Below are positions 14,544-22,806 of a DNA stretch of 31,852 nt, in pieces. Both the position numbers and the translations under genes were made by a program. The stretch's first letter is position 1, and each line of letters opens with the position of its first letter. Origin of the DNA: JAXGRD01 sp050946655 (GTDB lineage Bacteria; Bacillota; Clostridia; Peptostreptococcales; Anaerovoracaceae); contig JBMNVE010000020.1 of assembly GCA_050946655.1 (NCBI GenBank), positions 1 to 31,852 of the forward strand, given 5' to 3'. The notes beneath the pieces are model-generated. The model was not told the origin of the DNA, did no database searches, and saw only the letters and a program-made list of their open reading frames with translations.

Positions 14544-14984
14544 ATGAAACTGCATGAATTGAAAGCAGCTGATGGGGCCACCAAAAAGCCTAAGAGGAAG
14601 GGTCGCGGTTCCGGGTCCGGGTTGGGTAAGACCGCCGGTAGAGGACACAAGGGCCAGAACTCCAGAAGCGGCGGCGGCGTAAGGATCGGATTCGAAGGTG
14701 GACAGATGCCTCTTTACAGGAGAATCCCCAAGAGAGGGTTCACCAATATTTGGGCAAAGAAATATACCGAGCTCAACGTGGATGTGTTCAACCGCTTTGA
14801 GGAAGGTACCGTGATCACACCGGACCTTCTTGCGGAAATGGGCATCGTTAAGCAGGTAAAAGACGGAATCAAGATATTGGGTAACGGAAATCTGGAAAAG
14901 AAAGTGACGATCAAGGCTCAGAAGTTCAGCAAGACAGCTGTAGAAAAAATTGAATCTGCCGGAGGAAAGGCAGAGGTGATCTAG
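14544..14984 (+). CDS. rplO: 50S ribosomal protein L15
   Basis: A 146-residue L15 with the glycine/arginine-rich N-terminus (KRKGRGSGSGLGKTAGRGHK, then GQNSRSGGGVRIGFEGGQMP), characteristic of the family. It assembles late into the 50S. AAAGGAGG precedes its start; the stop is one base before secY, whose binding site AGAGGTGAT lies in the last codons. Confidence 0.97.
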   Translation: MKLHELKAADGATKKPKRKGRGSGSGLGKTAGRGHKGQNSRSGGGVRIGFEGGQMPLYRRIPKRGFTNIWAKKYTELNVDVFNRFEEGTVITPDLLAEMGIVKQVKDGIKILGNGNLEKKVTIKAQKFSKTAVEKIESAGGKAEVI

Positions 14985-14985
14985 T

Positions 14986-16269
14986 ATGGGTATGCTTCAG
15001 ACCATTGCAAAGGCCTGGAAAATTGCAGATATTAGAAAGAAGATCATCTTCACTTTATTGATGCTGGTGATCTTTCGGATCGGATCCAACATCCCGGTTC
15101 CCGGGATAGACAGAGCCGTACTGGCACAGATGTTCGATGGAGGGACGGGGCTGTTTGAGCTCTTCAACCTCTTCTCGGGCGGAGCCTTCGGAAACATGAC
15201 GATCTTTGCACTGAGCATTACGCCATACATCACCGCGTCCATCATCTTCCAACTCCTGACCATCGCCATACCGGCGTTGGAAAGGCTGGCCAAGGAAGGA
15301 ACAGAGGGCAGAAAGAAAATCACCCAGTATACCAGATATTTGACGGTAGTCCTGGCCATCATCCAGGCCATCGGCGTGTCCATCGGCATGTTCCGTCAGG
15401 CCTTGGTGAGCACAGATGCATTTTCCATCATTGTCATCGTCCTGGTATTGAGTGCAGGTACGGCCTTCCTCATGTGGTTGGGCGAGCAGATCAATGAGTA
15501 CGGTATCGGAAACGGGATTTCGCTGATCATCTTTGGCGGGATCATCGCAAGGCTTCCCTCGGGGATCCATGCCACATGGATCAAATTCAAAGGAGGGGAG
15601 ATCGGGTTTATGACAGTCCTTCTCTTCGTAGTTTTTGCGGCCCTTGTTATCGTCGGGATCATCCTGGTGCAGCAGGGACAGAGAAGAATACCGGTCCAGT
15701 ATGCTAAGCGTGTAGTAGGAAGAAAGATGTACGGCGGACAGTCGACCCACATTCCGCTGAAGGTGAATCAGGCGGGAGTTATCCCGGTCATCTTCGCCCT
15801 TTCCCTGCTCCAGTTCCCTTTGACCATCACATATTTCACAGGGTCAGGCTCCAACTTCGCCCTTTGGGTGGAGAAGTGGCTGTCCCCCACCGGATCGCCG
15901 GGTGTGTGGTTCTATGCGGCCTTCAATATCGTACTGATCATGTTCTTTACCTACTTCTACACGGCGGTGACGTTCAATCCTATGGAAGTTGCCGATAACT
16001 TGAAGCAAAACGGAGGTTTTGTTCCGGGGATCAGGCCGGGTAGAGCAACGGTGGAGTACTTACAGAAGGTCATGAACCGAATCACCTTTGTGGGTGCAGT
16101 CTTCTTGGCTGCAGTAGCCACATTGCCCACCCTGGTGGGGCAACTTACGCCTTTGGATGTGCACTTCGGAGGGACATCCCTGCTCATTGTAGTGGGCGTG
16201 GCCCTGGATACGATGAAGCAGTTGGAACAGCAGATGGTTATGCGGAACTATCAAGGATTTTTGAAGTAG
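14986..16269 (+). CDS. secY: Preprotein translocase subunit SecY
   Basis: A 427-residue integral membrane protein forming the SecYEG channel for export and membrane insertion. About ten hydrophobic helices are visible, the first being KIIFTLLMLVIFRIGSNIPV. The plug region GGAFGNMTIFALSITPYITA and the C-terminal FVPGIRPGRATVEYLQKVMN loop match the family. The usual position after rplO couples its synthesis to ribosome production; spacing is one base. Confidence 0.97.
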   Translation: MGMLQTIAKAWKIADIRKKIIFTLLMLVIFRIGSNIPVPGIDRAVLAQMFDGGTGLFELFNLFSGGAFGNMTIFALSITPYITASIIFQLLTIAIPALERLAKEGTEGRKKITQYTRYLTVVLAIIQAIGVSIGMFRQALVSTDAFSIIVIVLVLSAGTAFLMWLGEQINEYGIGNGISLIIFGGIIARLPSGIHATWIKFKGGEIGFMTVLLFVVFAALVIVGIILVQQGQRRIPVQYAKRVVGRKMYGGQSTHIPLKVNQAGVIPVIFALSLLQFPLTITYFTGSGSNFALWVEKWLSPTGSPGVWFYAAFNIVLIMFFTYFYTAVTFNPMEVADNLKQNGGFVPGIRPGRATVEYLQKVMNRITFVGAVFLAAVATLPTLVGQLTPLDVHFGGTSLLIVVGVALDTMKQLEQQMVMRNYQGFLK

Positions 16270-16280
16270 AGGAGAGTCAG

Positions 16281-16925
16281 ATGAATTTGATTTTGTTAGG
16301 ACCTCCCGGGGCCGGTAAAGGTACCCAGGCGGCGAAAATAATTGAAAAATATGAGATCCCTCACATCTCCACCGGTGATATCTTTAGAAAGAACATCAAG
16401 GAAGGTACTCCTCTGGGCAAAAAAGCGCAAGAGTACATGAACAAGGGAGAATTGGTCCCCGACAGCCTGGTCATCGAGATCGCGCTGGATCGGCTCAAGG
16501 AAGACGACTGCAAAGAAGGCTTCCTTCTGGACGGTTTCCCCAGAACGGTGGAACAGGCAGAAGCCTTGGATGCCTTTTTGGCAGGTGAGGGCAAAAAAAT
16601 CGACCACGTAATCAATATGGACGTGGAAAAGGCGATCCTCATGGATCGACTGGTAACCAGAAGAGTATGCAAAGCATGCGGCGCAACCTACAACATCAAG
16701 GGAATGCCTCCCAAAAAAGAAGGTGTTTGTGACAAGTGCGGCGGAGAGTTGTATCAGCGCGCCGATGATACGGAAGAAACGGTGAATAACCGGATCGACG
16801 TATACAACGCACAGACGAAACCACTCCTTGCATATTATGAAAAAGCAGGAAACATATCCACCTTTGACGGAGCAATGGGACTGGAAAATCTGTTCGCTGA
16901 AATCGTGAACCTTCTGGGAGAATAA
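16281..16925 (+). CDS. adk: Adenylate kinase, zinc-containing lid
   Basis: A 214-residue enzyme catalysing ATP + AMP to 2 ADP. The P-loop GPPGAGKGT is at residues 7-15, the NMP-binding part HISTGDIFR at 28-36 and DGFPRT at 84-89. The lid has Cys130, Cys133, Cys150 and Cys153, the four-cysteine zinc site usual in Gram-positive Adk. AGGAG precedes the ATG 11 nt after secY; map follows after one base. Confidence 0.97.
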   Translation: MNLILLGPPGAGKGTQAAKIIEKYEIPHISTGDIFRKNIKEGTPLGKKAQEYMNKGELVPDSLVIEIALDRLKEDDCKEGFLLDGFPRTVEQAEALDAFLAGEGKKIDHVINMDVEKAILMDRLVTRRVCKACGATYNIKGMPPKKEGVCDKCGGELYQRADDTEETVNNRIDVYNAQTKPLLAYYEKAGNISTFDGAMGLENLFAEIVNLLGE

Positions 16926-16926
16926 G

Positions 16927-17676
16927 ATGATCATCATCAAATCCAAGAAGGAAATCCAGTTGATGCGACAGTCCGGGGAAGTGACGGGCCACATCCTGAA
17001 ATCCCTGGAGGACTTCATCAAACCGGGCATATCGACGTTGGAAATAGACAGATATGTTTCTAAAATCATCAAAGAAAACAACATGACGCCTACCTTCCTT
17101 GGGTATCAGGGGTTTCCGGCAAGCATATGCGCTTCGGTGAACGAAGAAGTGGTACACGGAATACCCACCAAGAAAAGGATCCTAAGGGAAGGGGATATCA
17201 TCAGCATCGATGTAGGGTGTACCTATAAAGGGTATGTCAGCGATGCGGCTAGAACTTATCCGGTGGGAGAAGTAAGCGATGTAGCACAGAGAATCATGGA
17301 TACGGCCAAGGAAGCCTTCTTTGCGGGGCTGGCGTTTTGCAAGACAGGATACAGGCTGACGGACATCTCCAGCGCTATCCAAGAAAGGGTGGAAGGAGAC
17401 GGATTCGGTGTCATCAGAGATCTGGTGGGCCACGGGGTCGGCAGGCAGATGCATGAAGAGCCTCAGATCCCCAATTACGGCAAACCGGGAAGAGGGCCCA
17501 GGCTGGCTGAGGGAATGGTCTTTGCCATCGAGCCCATGATCACGGAGGGATCCTATCAGATAGAGGTACTCCGTGACAACTGGACCATTGTGACCGCTGA
17601 CCGAAAATTAGCAGCCCACTACGAGAACACTGTTGTTATCACTGATGGTGAGCCTGAATTGCTCACCTTGCAATAA
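16927..17676 (+). CDS. map: Methionine aminopeptidase, type I
   Basis: A 249-residue enzyme removing the initiator methionine from new proteins. Metal ligands are Asp95, Asp106, His169, Glu202 and Glu233, with His77 in the VVHGIP motif and the family segments GHGVGRQMHEEPQIPNYG and FAIEPM. The short form lacks any N-terminal zinc-finger extension. The AUG is one base after the adk stop, with GGGAG in the end of adk. Confidence 0.97.
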   Translation: MIIIKSKKEIQLMRQSGEVTGHILKSLEDFIKPGISTLEIDRYVSKIIKENNMTPTFLGYQGFPASICASVNEEVVHGIPTKKRILREGDIISIDVGCTYKGYVSDAARTYPVGEVSDVAQRIMDTAKEAFFAGLAFCKTGYRLTDISSAIQERVEGDGFGVIRDLVGHGVGRQMHEEPQIPNYGKPGRGPRLAEGMVFAIEPMITEGSYQIEVLRDNWTIVTADRKLAAHYENTVVITDGEPELLTLQ

Positions 17677-17692
17677 AAGAGGTGAAAAAGAT

Positions 17693-17914
17693 ATGGCAAA
17701 GAAAGACGTTATAGAAGCAGAAGGCATCGTAGTAGATGCACAGCCTAATGCCATGTTCGTCGTCGAGCTGGACGGCTCGGGACATAAGGTTCTGGCAACT
17801 GTTTCGGGAAAAATCAGAATGAACTTCATACGGATCCTCCCCGGGGATAAAGTAAAGGTGGAACTTTCACCCTATGATCTGACCCGCGGTAGGATCACGT
17901 GGAGAGGCAAGTGA
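17693..17914 (+). CDS. infA: Translation initiation factor IF-1
   Basis: A 73-residue OB-fold protein starting MAKKDVIEAEGIVVDAQPNA and ending LTRGRITWRGK. I start it at 17693, after AGAGGTG, because the frame upstream (open to 17633) overlaps map and does not resemble IF-1. It blocks the A site during initiation. The KOW-domain gene often found between map and infA in Bacillota is absent; the gap here is 16 nt. Confidence 0.97.
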   Translation: MAKKDVIEAEGIVVDAQPNAMFVVELDGSGHKVLATVSGKIRMNFIRILPGDKVKVELSPYDLTRGRITWRGK

Positions 17915-17926
17915 GGAGGTTTCTAA

Positions 17927-18040
17927 ATGAAAGTAAGAGCATCCGTAAAACCGATCTGCGAAAAGTGTAAGGTAATCAAGAGAAATGGCAAAGTCATGGT
18001 CATTTGCGAAAACCCCAAGCATAAGCAGAAGCAAGGTTAA
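17927..18040 (+). CDS. rpmJ: 50S ribosomal protein L36, zinc-binding type
   Basis: A 37-residue protein beginning MKVRASVKPICEKCKVIKR. Cys11, Cys14, Cys27 and His32 are the zinc ligands of the C+ form. GAGGAGG precedes the ATG, 12 nt after infA. L36 stabilises 23S rRNA. After it comes a 142-nt gap before rpsM. Confidence 0.97.
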   Translation: MKVRASVKPICEKCKVIKRNGKVMVICENPKHKQKQG

Positions 18041-18182
18041 AACATGGCTGACGGGAGTCAGCAGAAGTAGTTATCAATGATCCGCGGATCCCGCGGAGAA
18101 AACGAACATCCCGTTTATATTGTGCCCCGGGGCGAAAAAGCCCTGAAGGAAGCGCGACGGAAGATGGGAACAGGAGGAAAAT
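18041..18182 (+). other. Structured spacer between rpmJ and rpsM
   Basis: The longest internal gap of the ribosomal cluster. It holds GCTGAC-GGGA-GTCAGC (18047-18062) and a strong GC stem TCCGCGG/CCGCGGA (18081-18097), followed by GGGGC/GCCC pairing near 18130-18145. No promoter match and no T run are apparent. It may be an RNA leader for the S13-S11-S4-alpha-L17 section or a processing site. Confidence 0.45.
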
Positions 18183-18554
18183 ATGGCTCGAATAGCCGGA
18201 GTGGACTTACCAAGAGAAAAGAGAGTGGACATCGGACTGACCTATATCTTTGGAATTGGCAGACCGACAGCACTGGCGATCCTGAAAAAAACCGGGATCG
18301 ACCCAAGCACGAGAGTGAAGGACCTGTCCGAAGAAGAGGCAGGTAAGATCAGACACGTCATCGATGAAGATTACATGGTAGAAGGTGATCTGAGAAGAGA
18401 CGTATCCTTGAACGTGAAGAGACTGATGGAGATCGGATGTTACAGAGGTATCCGTCACAGAAGAGGACTTCCCGTGAGAGGTCAGAAAACAAAAACAAAC
18501 GCCAGAACAAGAAAAGGGCCTAAGAGGACAGTGGGCCGTAAGAAGAAGGCGTAG
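18183..18554 (+). CDS. rpsM: 30S ribosomal protein S13
   Basis: A 123-residue S13 starting MARIAGVDLPREKRVDIGLT with a helix-hairpin-helix region (YIFGIGRPTALAILKKTGID) and the basic C-terminus RGLPVRGQKTKTNARTRKGP. It contacts the P-site tRNA and S19. AGGAGG precedes the start after a structured 142-nt spacer. Confidence 0.97.
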   Translation: MARIAGVDLPREKRVDIGLTYIFGIGRPTALAILKKTGIDPSTRVKDLSEEEAGKIRHVIDEDYMVEGDLRRDVSLNVKRLMEIGCYRGIRHRRGLPVRGQKTKTNARTRKGPKRTVGRKKKA

Positions 18555-18571
18555 TAAGGAGGTAGAAAATC

Positions 18572-18970
18572 ATGGCTAAGACAGTGAAAAAAGCAACCAG
18601 AAAAAAGAAGAGAGATCGAAAGAATATAGAAAAAGGCCAAGCGCATATTCAATCTACCTTCAATAACACATTGATTACATTGACAGATCTGAGCGGAAAC
18701 GCTTTGGCATGGTCCAGCGCAGGATCCTTGGGATTCAAGGGTTCCAGAAAAGCCACACCTTTTGCTGCACAGATGGCGGCGGAAGAAGCGGCGAAAGGCG
18801 CTATGGAGCATGGATTAAGAACGGTAGAAGTATACGTTAAGGGCCCGGGTTCCGGAAGAGAAGCAGCCATCAGAGCGCTTCAGGCTGCCGGACTGGATAT
18901 CACCATGATCAAAGATATCACGCCCATTCCTCATAACGGATGCAGGCCACCCAAGAGAAGAAGAGTCTAA
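18572..18970 (+). CDS. rpsK: 30S ribosomal protein S11
   Basis: A 132-residue S11 with a lysine-rich N-terminus, the segment GQAHIQSTFNNTLITLTDLS and the C-terminal DITPIPHNGCRPPKRRRV, which is diagnostic. It lies in the 30S platform near the mRNA exit. AAGGAGG precedes the start. Confidence 0.97.
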   Translation: MAKTVKKATRKKKRDRKNIEKGQAHIQSTFNNTLITLTDLSGNALAWSSAGSLGFKGSRKATPFAAQMAAEEAAKGAMEHGLRTVEVYVKGPGSGREAAIRALQAAGLDITMIKDITPIPHNGCRPPKRRRV

Positions 18971-18991
18971 TTGAAAGGAGGAGAATAATCA

Positions 18992-19615
18992 ATGGCGAGA
19001 TATACAGATGCTAACTGCAGATTGTGCAGAAGAGAAGGGCAGAAACTTTTCCTGAAAGGGGAAAGATGCTACAGCACAAAATGTGCAATGGAAAGAAGAA
19101 ATTTCCCTCCCGGACAACACGGACAGGGTAGAAGATCCAAGATATCCGAATACGGATTGCAGCTTCGAGAGAAGCAAAAGGCCAAGAGATTTTATGGACT
19201 GCAGGAAACACAGTTCAGAAACCTCTTTGAGAAAGCAGCAAGAAAGCAGGGGATAACCGGTGATAATTTGCTGATCGCTTTGGAGACAAGACTGGATAAC
19301 GTAGTATTCCGTTTGGGCTTTGCTTCCTCCAGAAAAGAAGCCCGCCAGCTGGTTGTACACGGTCACTTTACCGTAAACGGCAAGAAGGTTGACGTTCCTT
19401 CCTTCACCGTTCAGCCCGGTGACGTGATCAAGGTCAAGGAAAGAAGCACTAGCTCCCCCAAGTTCAAGGAAGTGAAAGAAATGTCCATCACCGTTCCGTC
19501 TTGGATCACCGTAGACGTATCCAAGTTGGAAGGTAACATTGTGGCCATACCTACAAGAGAGGAAATTGACACACCGATTGCAGAACACCTGATCGTAGAA
19601 TTGTACTCCAAGTAA
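18992..19615 (+). CDS. rpsD: 30S ribosomal protein S4, zinc-binding type
   Basis: A 207-residue S4. Cys9, Cys12, Cys26 and Cys31 form the N-terminal zinc site, and an S4 RNA-binding domain spans about residues 97-160 (RLDNVVFRLGFASSRKEARQ). S4 starts 30S assembly. In B. subtilis rpsD lies away from this cluster and represses itself; here it is inside the alpha operon, as in many Clostridia. Confidence 0.97.
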   Translation: MARYTDANCRLCRREGQKLFLKGERCYSTKCAMERRNFPPGQHGQGRRSKISEYGLQLREKQKAKRFYGLQETQFRNLFEKAARKQGITGDNLLIALETRLDNVVFRLGFASSRKEARQLVVHGHFTVNGKKVDVPSFTVQPGDVIKVKERSTSSPKFKEVKEMSITVPSWITVDVSKLEGNIVAIPTREEIDTPIAEHLIVELYSK

Positions 19616-19662
19616 GGAGCTTTATAGTTAACACATACTTGGAACAATAAGGAGGATTTTTA

Positions 19663-20613
19663 ATGATTGAAATTGAAAAACCGACAGTCGAATGTATATT
19701 TTCAGATGAAGATGCAAATTACGGTAAGTTTATTGTAGAACCTCTCGAGAGAGGCTACGGTACCACCCTGGGCAACAGCCTGAGAAGGATCCTTCTCAGC
19801 TCTCTTCCCGGAGCGGCCGTTGTATCGGTGAAGATCGATGGGATACTCCATGAGTTTTCCACCATCCCCGGTGCCAAAGAGGACGTGACAGAAATCATTT
19901 TGAACCTGAAGAAACTGTCCGTAAGGCTGACCGGCCAAGAGGATGCCAAGAGGGTGATCATCAATGAAGTAGGCCCAAAAGAAGTCACCGCAGCGGACAT
20001 CGTTGGCGATTTGGACGTGGAGATCTTCAACCCCGACCTGCACATTGCCACTCTTGAAGAAAATGCCAGCCTGGTGATGGAAATCAACTTGGCAAAGGGT
20101 AGAGGATATGTCCTGGCAGAGCAGAACAAGAACGAGAATACACCTATTGCCGTCATCCCTGTGGATTCCATCTATACACCGGTGCGGAAGGTGAACTTCT
20201 CCGTAGAAGATACCCGTGTAGGACAGGTTACCGACTATGACAAACTGATTCTGGAGATCTGGACCGACGGTTCCATCACTCCAAAGGAAGGTGTGTCCAT
20301 CGGTGCAAAGATCATGCAGGAGCACCTGTCTCTGTTCGTACAGCTGACCGATGAGACGGAAGGCATGGAAATCATGGTGGAAAAGGAAGAAGACCAGAAG
20401 GAGAAGGCTCTGGAGATGACCATCGAAGAGCTGGAACTGTCCGTACGTTCCTTCAACTGCCTGAAGAGAGCAAACATCAACACCGTGGAAGAACTGACCC
20501 ATAAGTCGGAAGAAGACATGATGAAGGTGAGAAACCTGGGTAAAAAATCCCTTGACGAAGTAAAGCTGAAGCTCACCGAGCTGGGCCTTTCTCTTCGCAA
20601 GGCAGATGACTAA
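19663..20613 (+). CDS. rpoA: DNA-directed RNA polymerase subunit alpha
   Basis: A 316-residue protein. The N-terminal domain (about 1-230) carries the dimer motif GYGTTLGNSLRRILLSSLPG, and the C-terminal domain (about 250-310) has SVRSFNCLKRANINTVEELT and VRNLGKKSLDEVK, which bind UP-element DNA and activators. A 47-nt gap follows rpsD, with AAGGAGG before the ATG. Confidence 0.97.
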   Translation: MIEIEKPTVECIFSDEDANYGKFIVEPLERGYGTTLGNSLRRILLSSLPGAAVVSVKIDGILHEFSTIPGAKEDVTEIILNLKKLSVRLTGQEDAKRVIINEVGPKEVTAADIVGDLDVEIFNPDLHIATLEENASLVMEINLAKGRGYVLAEQNKNENTPIAVIPVDSIYTPVRKVNFSVEDTRVGQVTDYDKLILEIWTDGSITPKEGVSIGAKIMQEHLSLFVQLTDETEGMEIMVEKEEDQKEKALEMTIEELELSVRSFNCLKRANINTVEELTHKSEEDMMKVRNLGKKSLDEVKLKLTELGLSLRKADD

Positions 20614-20633
20614 AGAAAGGAGAGCATCCACAG

Positions 20634-20975
20634 ATGAAAGGATATAGAAAACTGGGCAGGCCTACGGCACACAGAAGAGCCATGCTCCGAAATATCGTGA
20701 CTGACCTTCTCCGAGAAGAGCGGATCAGCACAACCGAGTTCAGGGCAAAAGAGGCCAAGAAAGCAGCGGAAAAAATGATCACTTTGGCGAAGCGCGGGGA
20801 TCTGCACGCAAGAAGGCAGGTACTGGCATATATCTACGACGAAGATGTAGTGACCAAGCTGTTTGAAGAAATCGCACCCAAATATGCCGATAGAAACGGC
20901 GGGTACACAAGAATCCTGAAGCTGGGACCCAGAAGAGGGGACAATGCAGAAACAGTATTCTTAGAACTGGTTTAA
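20634..20975 (+). CDS. rplQ: 50S ribosomal protein L17
   Basis: A 113-residue L17 beginning KGYRKLGRPTAHRRAMLRNI after the initiator, with RILKLGPRRGDNAETVFLEL at the end. It lies near the tunnel exit. It is the last gene of the ribosomal cluster and is followed by a terminator. In most Bacillota ecfA1-ecfA2-ecfT-truA come next; here they are not. Confidence 0.97.
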   Translation: MKGYRKLGRPTAHRRAMLRNIVTDLLREERISTTEFRAKEAKKAAEKMITLAKRGDLHARRQVLAYIYDEDVVTKLFEEIAPKYADRNGGYTRILKLGPRRGDNAETVFLELV

Positions 20976-20983
20976 TTGAAAAA

Positions 20984-21017
20984 GCGTCGCAAGGATGAAA
21001 TTCCTGCGGCGTTTTTT
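20984..21017 (+). terminator. Terminator at the end of the ribosomal cluster
   Basis: GCGTCGCAAGGA (20984-20995) pairs, with a G-U pair and a bulge, with TCCTGCGGCGT (21002-21012), followed by a run of six T. It ends 38 nt before the start of the glutamate decarboxylase gene. Confidence 0.8.
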
Positions 21018-21054
21018 GGTAGAGAAACTAAGTTTCATCGCAGGAGGACCAATT

Positions 21055-22446
21055 ATGTTATACGGAAAAAAAGATAAAAAGGAAGAAATCAGCAGCTTGA
21101 ACTTTATCGGAGAAGGAGAGAGAATTCCAAAGAAGGAGCTGAACCAAAAACCGATGGATGCCAAGACCGCTTACGAAATCCTTATGGATGAATTGATGGA
21201 TGAAGGAAATGCCCGACAGAACCTAGCAACATTTTGCCAGACAAACATGGAAGACGATGCAAAAAAGCTGATGGGTGAAACCTTGGCAAAGAACGCCATC
21301 GATAAGAGCGAATACCCAAGAACGGCGGAGTTGGAGCAATACTGTGTGAATATTATTGCCGACCTTTGGAATGCTCCTTCTGAAGGAAAATTCTTAGGCA
21401 CATCCACAGTGGGCAGCAGTGAAGCATGTATGCTGGGTGGAATGGCCATGAAGTTTCGCTGGCGTGAGCGAGCAGCGGCGGCGGGAGTTGATATAGGCAA
21501 GAGGAAACCCAACTTGGTCATCACCTCAGGCTACCAAGTCTGCTGGGAAAAGTTTTGTGTCTACTGGGATATCGAGATGAGGGCGGTGCCCATGGATAGC
21601 CGGCATATGAACCTGGATATCCAAAAGCTTTCTGATTATGTGGATGAATATACCATTGGGGTGGTAGGAGTGCTGGGCATTACCTATACGGGGATGTATG
21701 ACGACATCAAAGGAATCGATGCCTGGTTGACGGAATACAACGCCGGTGCAAAGGTAACCGTTCCCATCCATGTAGACGGAGCTTCCGGCGGCCTCTATAC
21801 CCCATTTGTACAACCGGACCTGGAATGGGATTTTCGCCTGGAAAACGTGGTCTCCATCAACACCTCCGGCCACAAGTACGGACTGGTTTTCCCCGGTGTG
21901 GGGTGGATTGTTTGGAAGCATGAAGAGTACCTTCCCAAGGAACTGATTTTCAACGTCAGTTATCTGGGAGGGGAGATGCCCACCATGGCCATCAATTTTT
22001 CCCGAAGTGCCTCCCAGATCATCGGCCAGTACTACAACTTCCTTAGATTGGGATACGACGGATACAAAGCGGTCCATGAAAAAACCAGACGCATTGCCAT
22101 GTTGTTCACTAAAGTGGTGGAAGAAACAGGCTATTTTGACGTTTACAGCGATGGAAGCGGGCTGCCCTTGGTATGCTATTCCCTGAAGAAGGATGCACCC
22201 GTAGAGTGGACACTTTATGATCTATCGGACAGATTGCAGATGAAGGGGTGGCAAATCCCGTCCTATCCCATGCCGGAGAACATGGCGGATATGGTCGTTC
22301 AAAGATGTGTATTCAAGGCTGATTTCAGCCAGCATTTAGTGGAAGAACTGGCAGAAGATTTCCTGGCAGCCATTGACCAGCTGAACAAGGCTCGCATCCT
22401 ATCCCAGCCGGCGGACGAGAAAAAAGTGCAGGGATTCACCCACTGA
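21055..22446 (+). CDS. gadB: Glutamate decarboxylase (PLP-dependent)
   Basis: A 463-residue enzyme, nearly the E. coli GadB length (466), converting glutamate to GABA and CO2 while consuming a proton. The PLP lysine is Lys274 in NTSGHKYGLVFPGVGW; the HVDGASGG motif near residues 241-248 holds the cofactor. I start at the ATG at 21055, 8 nt after AGGAGG; the frame is open to 20995, but that part overlaps the terminator. No GABA/glutamate antiporter is nearby. No convincing promoter of its own is visible, so some read-through from the ribosomal operon is possible. Closely related PLP decarboxylases cannot be wholly excluded. Confidence 0.9.
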   Translation: MLYGKKDKKEEISSLNFIGEGERIPKKELNQKPMDAKTAYEILMDELMDEGNARQNLATFCQTNMEDDAKKLMGETLAKNAIDKSEYPRTAELEQYCVNIIADLWNAPSEGKFLGTSTVGSSEACMLGGMAMKFRWRERAAAAGVDIGKRKPNLVITSGYQVCWEKFCVYWDIEMRAVPMDSRHMNLDIQKLSDYVDEYTIGVVGVLGITYTGMYDDIKGIDAWLTEYNAGAKVTVPIHVDGASGGLYTPFVQPDLEWDFRLENVVSINTSGHKYGLVFPGVGWIVWKHEEYLPKELIFNVSYLGGEMPTMAINFSRSASQIIGQYYNFLRLGYDGYKAVHEKTRRIAMLFTKVVEETGYFDVYSDGSGLPLVCYSLKKDAPVEWTLYDLSDRLQMKGWQIPSYPMPENMADMVVQRCVFKADFSQHLVEELAEDFLAAIDQLNKARILSQPADEKKVQGFTH

Positions 22447-22488
22447 TCTATGGGGCAGGTTCAACACACAACAATTGTACCAATAAAT

Positions 22489-22704
22489 TTCTCCACATTG
22501 CAAAAAACCGACATGGAGATGGAGACTTTTTCTCCATCTCCATGCTTCATCTCTGCTATGTGGAGATTTTTTGGTCGGAGAGGAAGTGTCCCTTCTGAAG
22601 GGCAAGGGCAAGAATCCCTAAAAATGCCCATTCTCTAAAACTGCTTCAAGATTGGTAGGAATAATTTTCTTCTTATCGTGCCGTTAAAAACTTGAAGTGG
22701 AGAA
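22489..22704 (+). repeat. 216-nt structured intergenic repeat, copy B
   Basis: Same length and orientation as copy A at 4856-5071. The ends TTCTCCAC and GTGGAGAA are complementary; the pairing extends to 9 bp (22488-22496 with 22697-22705). The main hairpin has a perfect 14-bp stem (22512-22525 with 22531-22544, loop CTTTT). A second hairpin, ATCTC/GAGAT (22549-22567), is followed by a T run, and CCCTT/AAGGG forms a third near 22590-22602. Where A and B differ in helices, partners change together: the A:T pair at the third base pair of the main stem becomes T:A, and the T:A pair at the element's ends becomes C:G. It starts 42 nt after gadB. Confidence 0.8.
22549..22572 (+). terminator. Terminator-like hairpin inside repeat copy B
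   Basis: ATCTC and GAGAT pair, with two weaker G-U pairs and one C-G pair closer to the loop, and a run of T follows. It is the first such signal after gadB. Confidence 0.55.
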
Positions 22705-22731
22705 AATTCATGGCACAGTACTTCCGGATGC

Positions 22732-22755
22732 AAGATGGATCAACATAAATCCATC
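22732..22755 (+). terminator. Second terminator-like hairpin before padR
   Basis: AAGATGGAT and ATCCATCTT form a perfect 9-bp stem around an 8-nt loop, followed by TT and G. It lies just beyond repeat copy B and insulates the PadR promoter at 22778. Confidence 0.55.
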
Positions 22756-22777
22756 TTTTGAGAGGAATCGTTTTGTA

Positions 22778-22806
22778 TTGACAAACATATCGGCAAGCGA
22801 TATAGT
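22778..22806 (+). promoter_or_regulatory. Promoter of the PadR/DUF2812 operon
   Basis: Perfect TTGACA (22778-22783), 17-bp spacer, TATAGT (22801-22806). The start site would be near 22813. Confidence 0.8.

Noticed and set aside
18077..18346. 89-codon frame overlapping the start of rpsM
   Set aside because: It runs through GC hairpins and then out of frame across conserved S13 sequence; it has no ribosome binding site.
22399..22638. Short open frames through repeat copy B (62-70 codons)
   Set aside because: The corresponding region of copy A does not keep a matching frame, so the conserved property is structure rather than protein.
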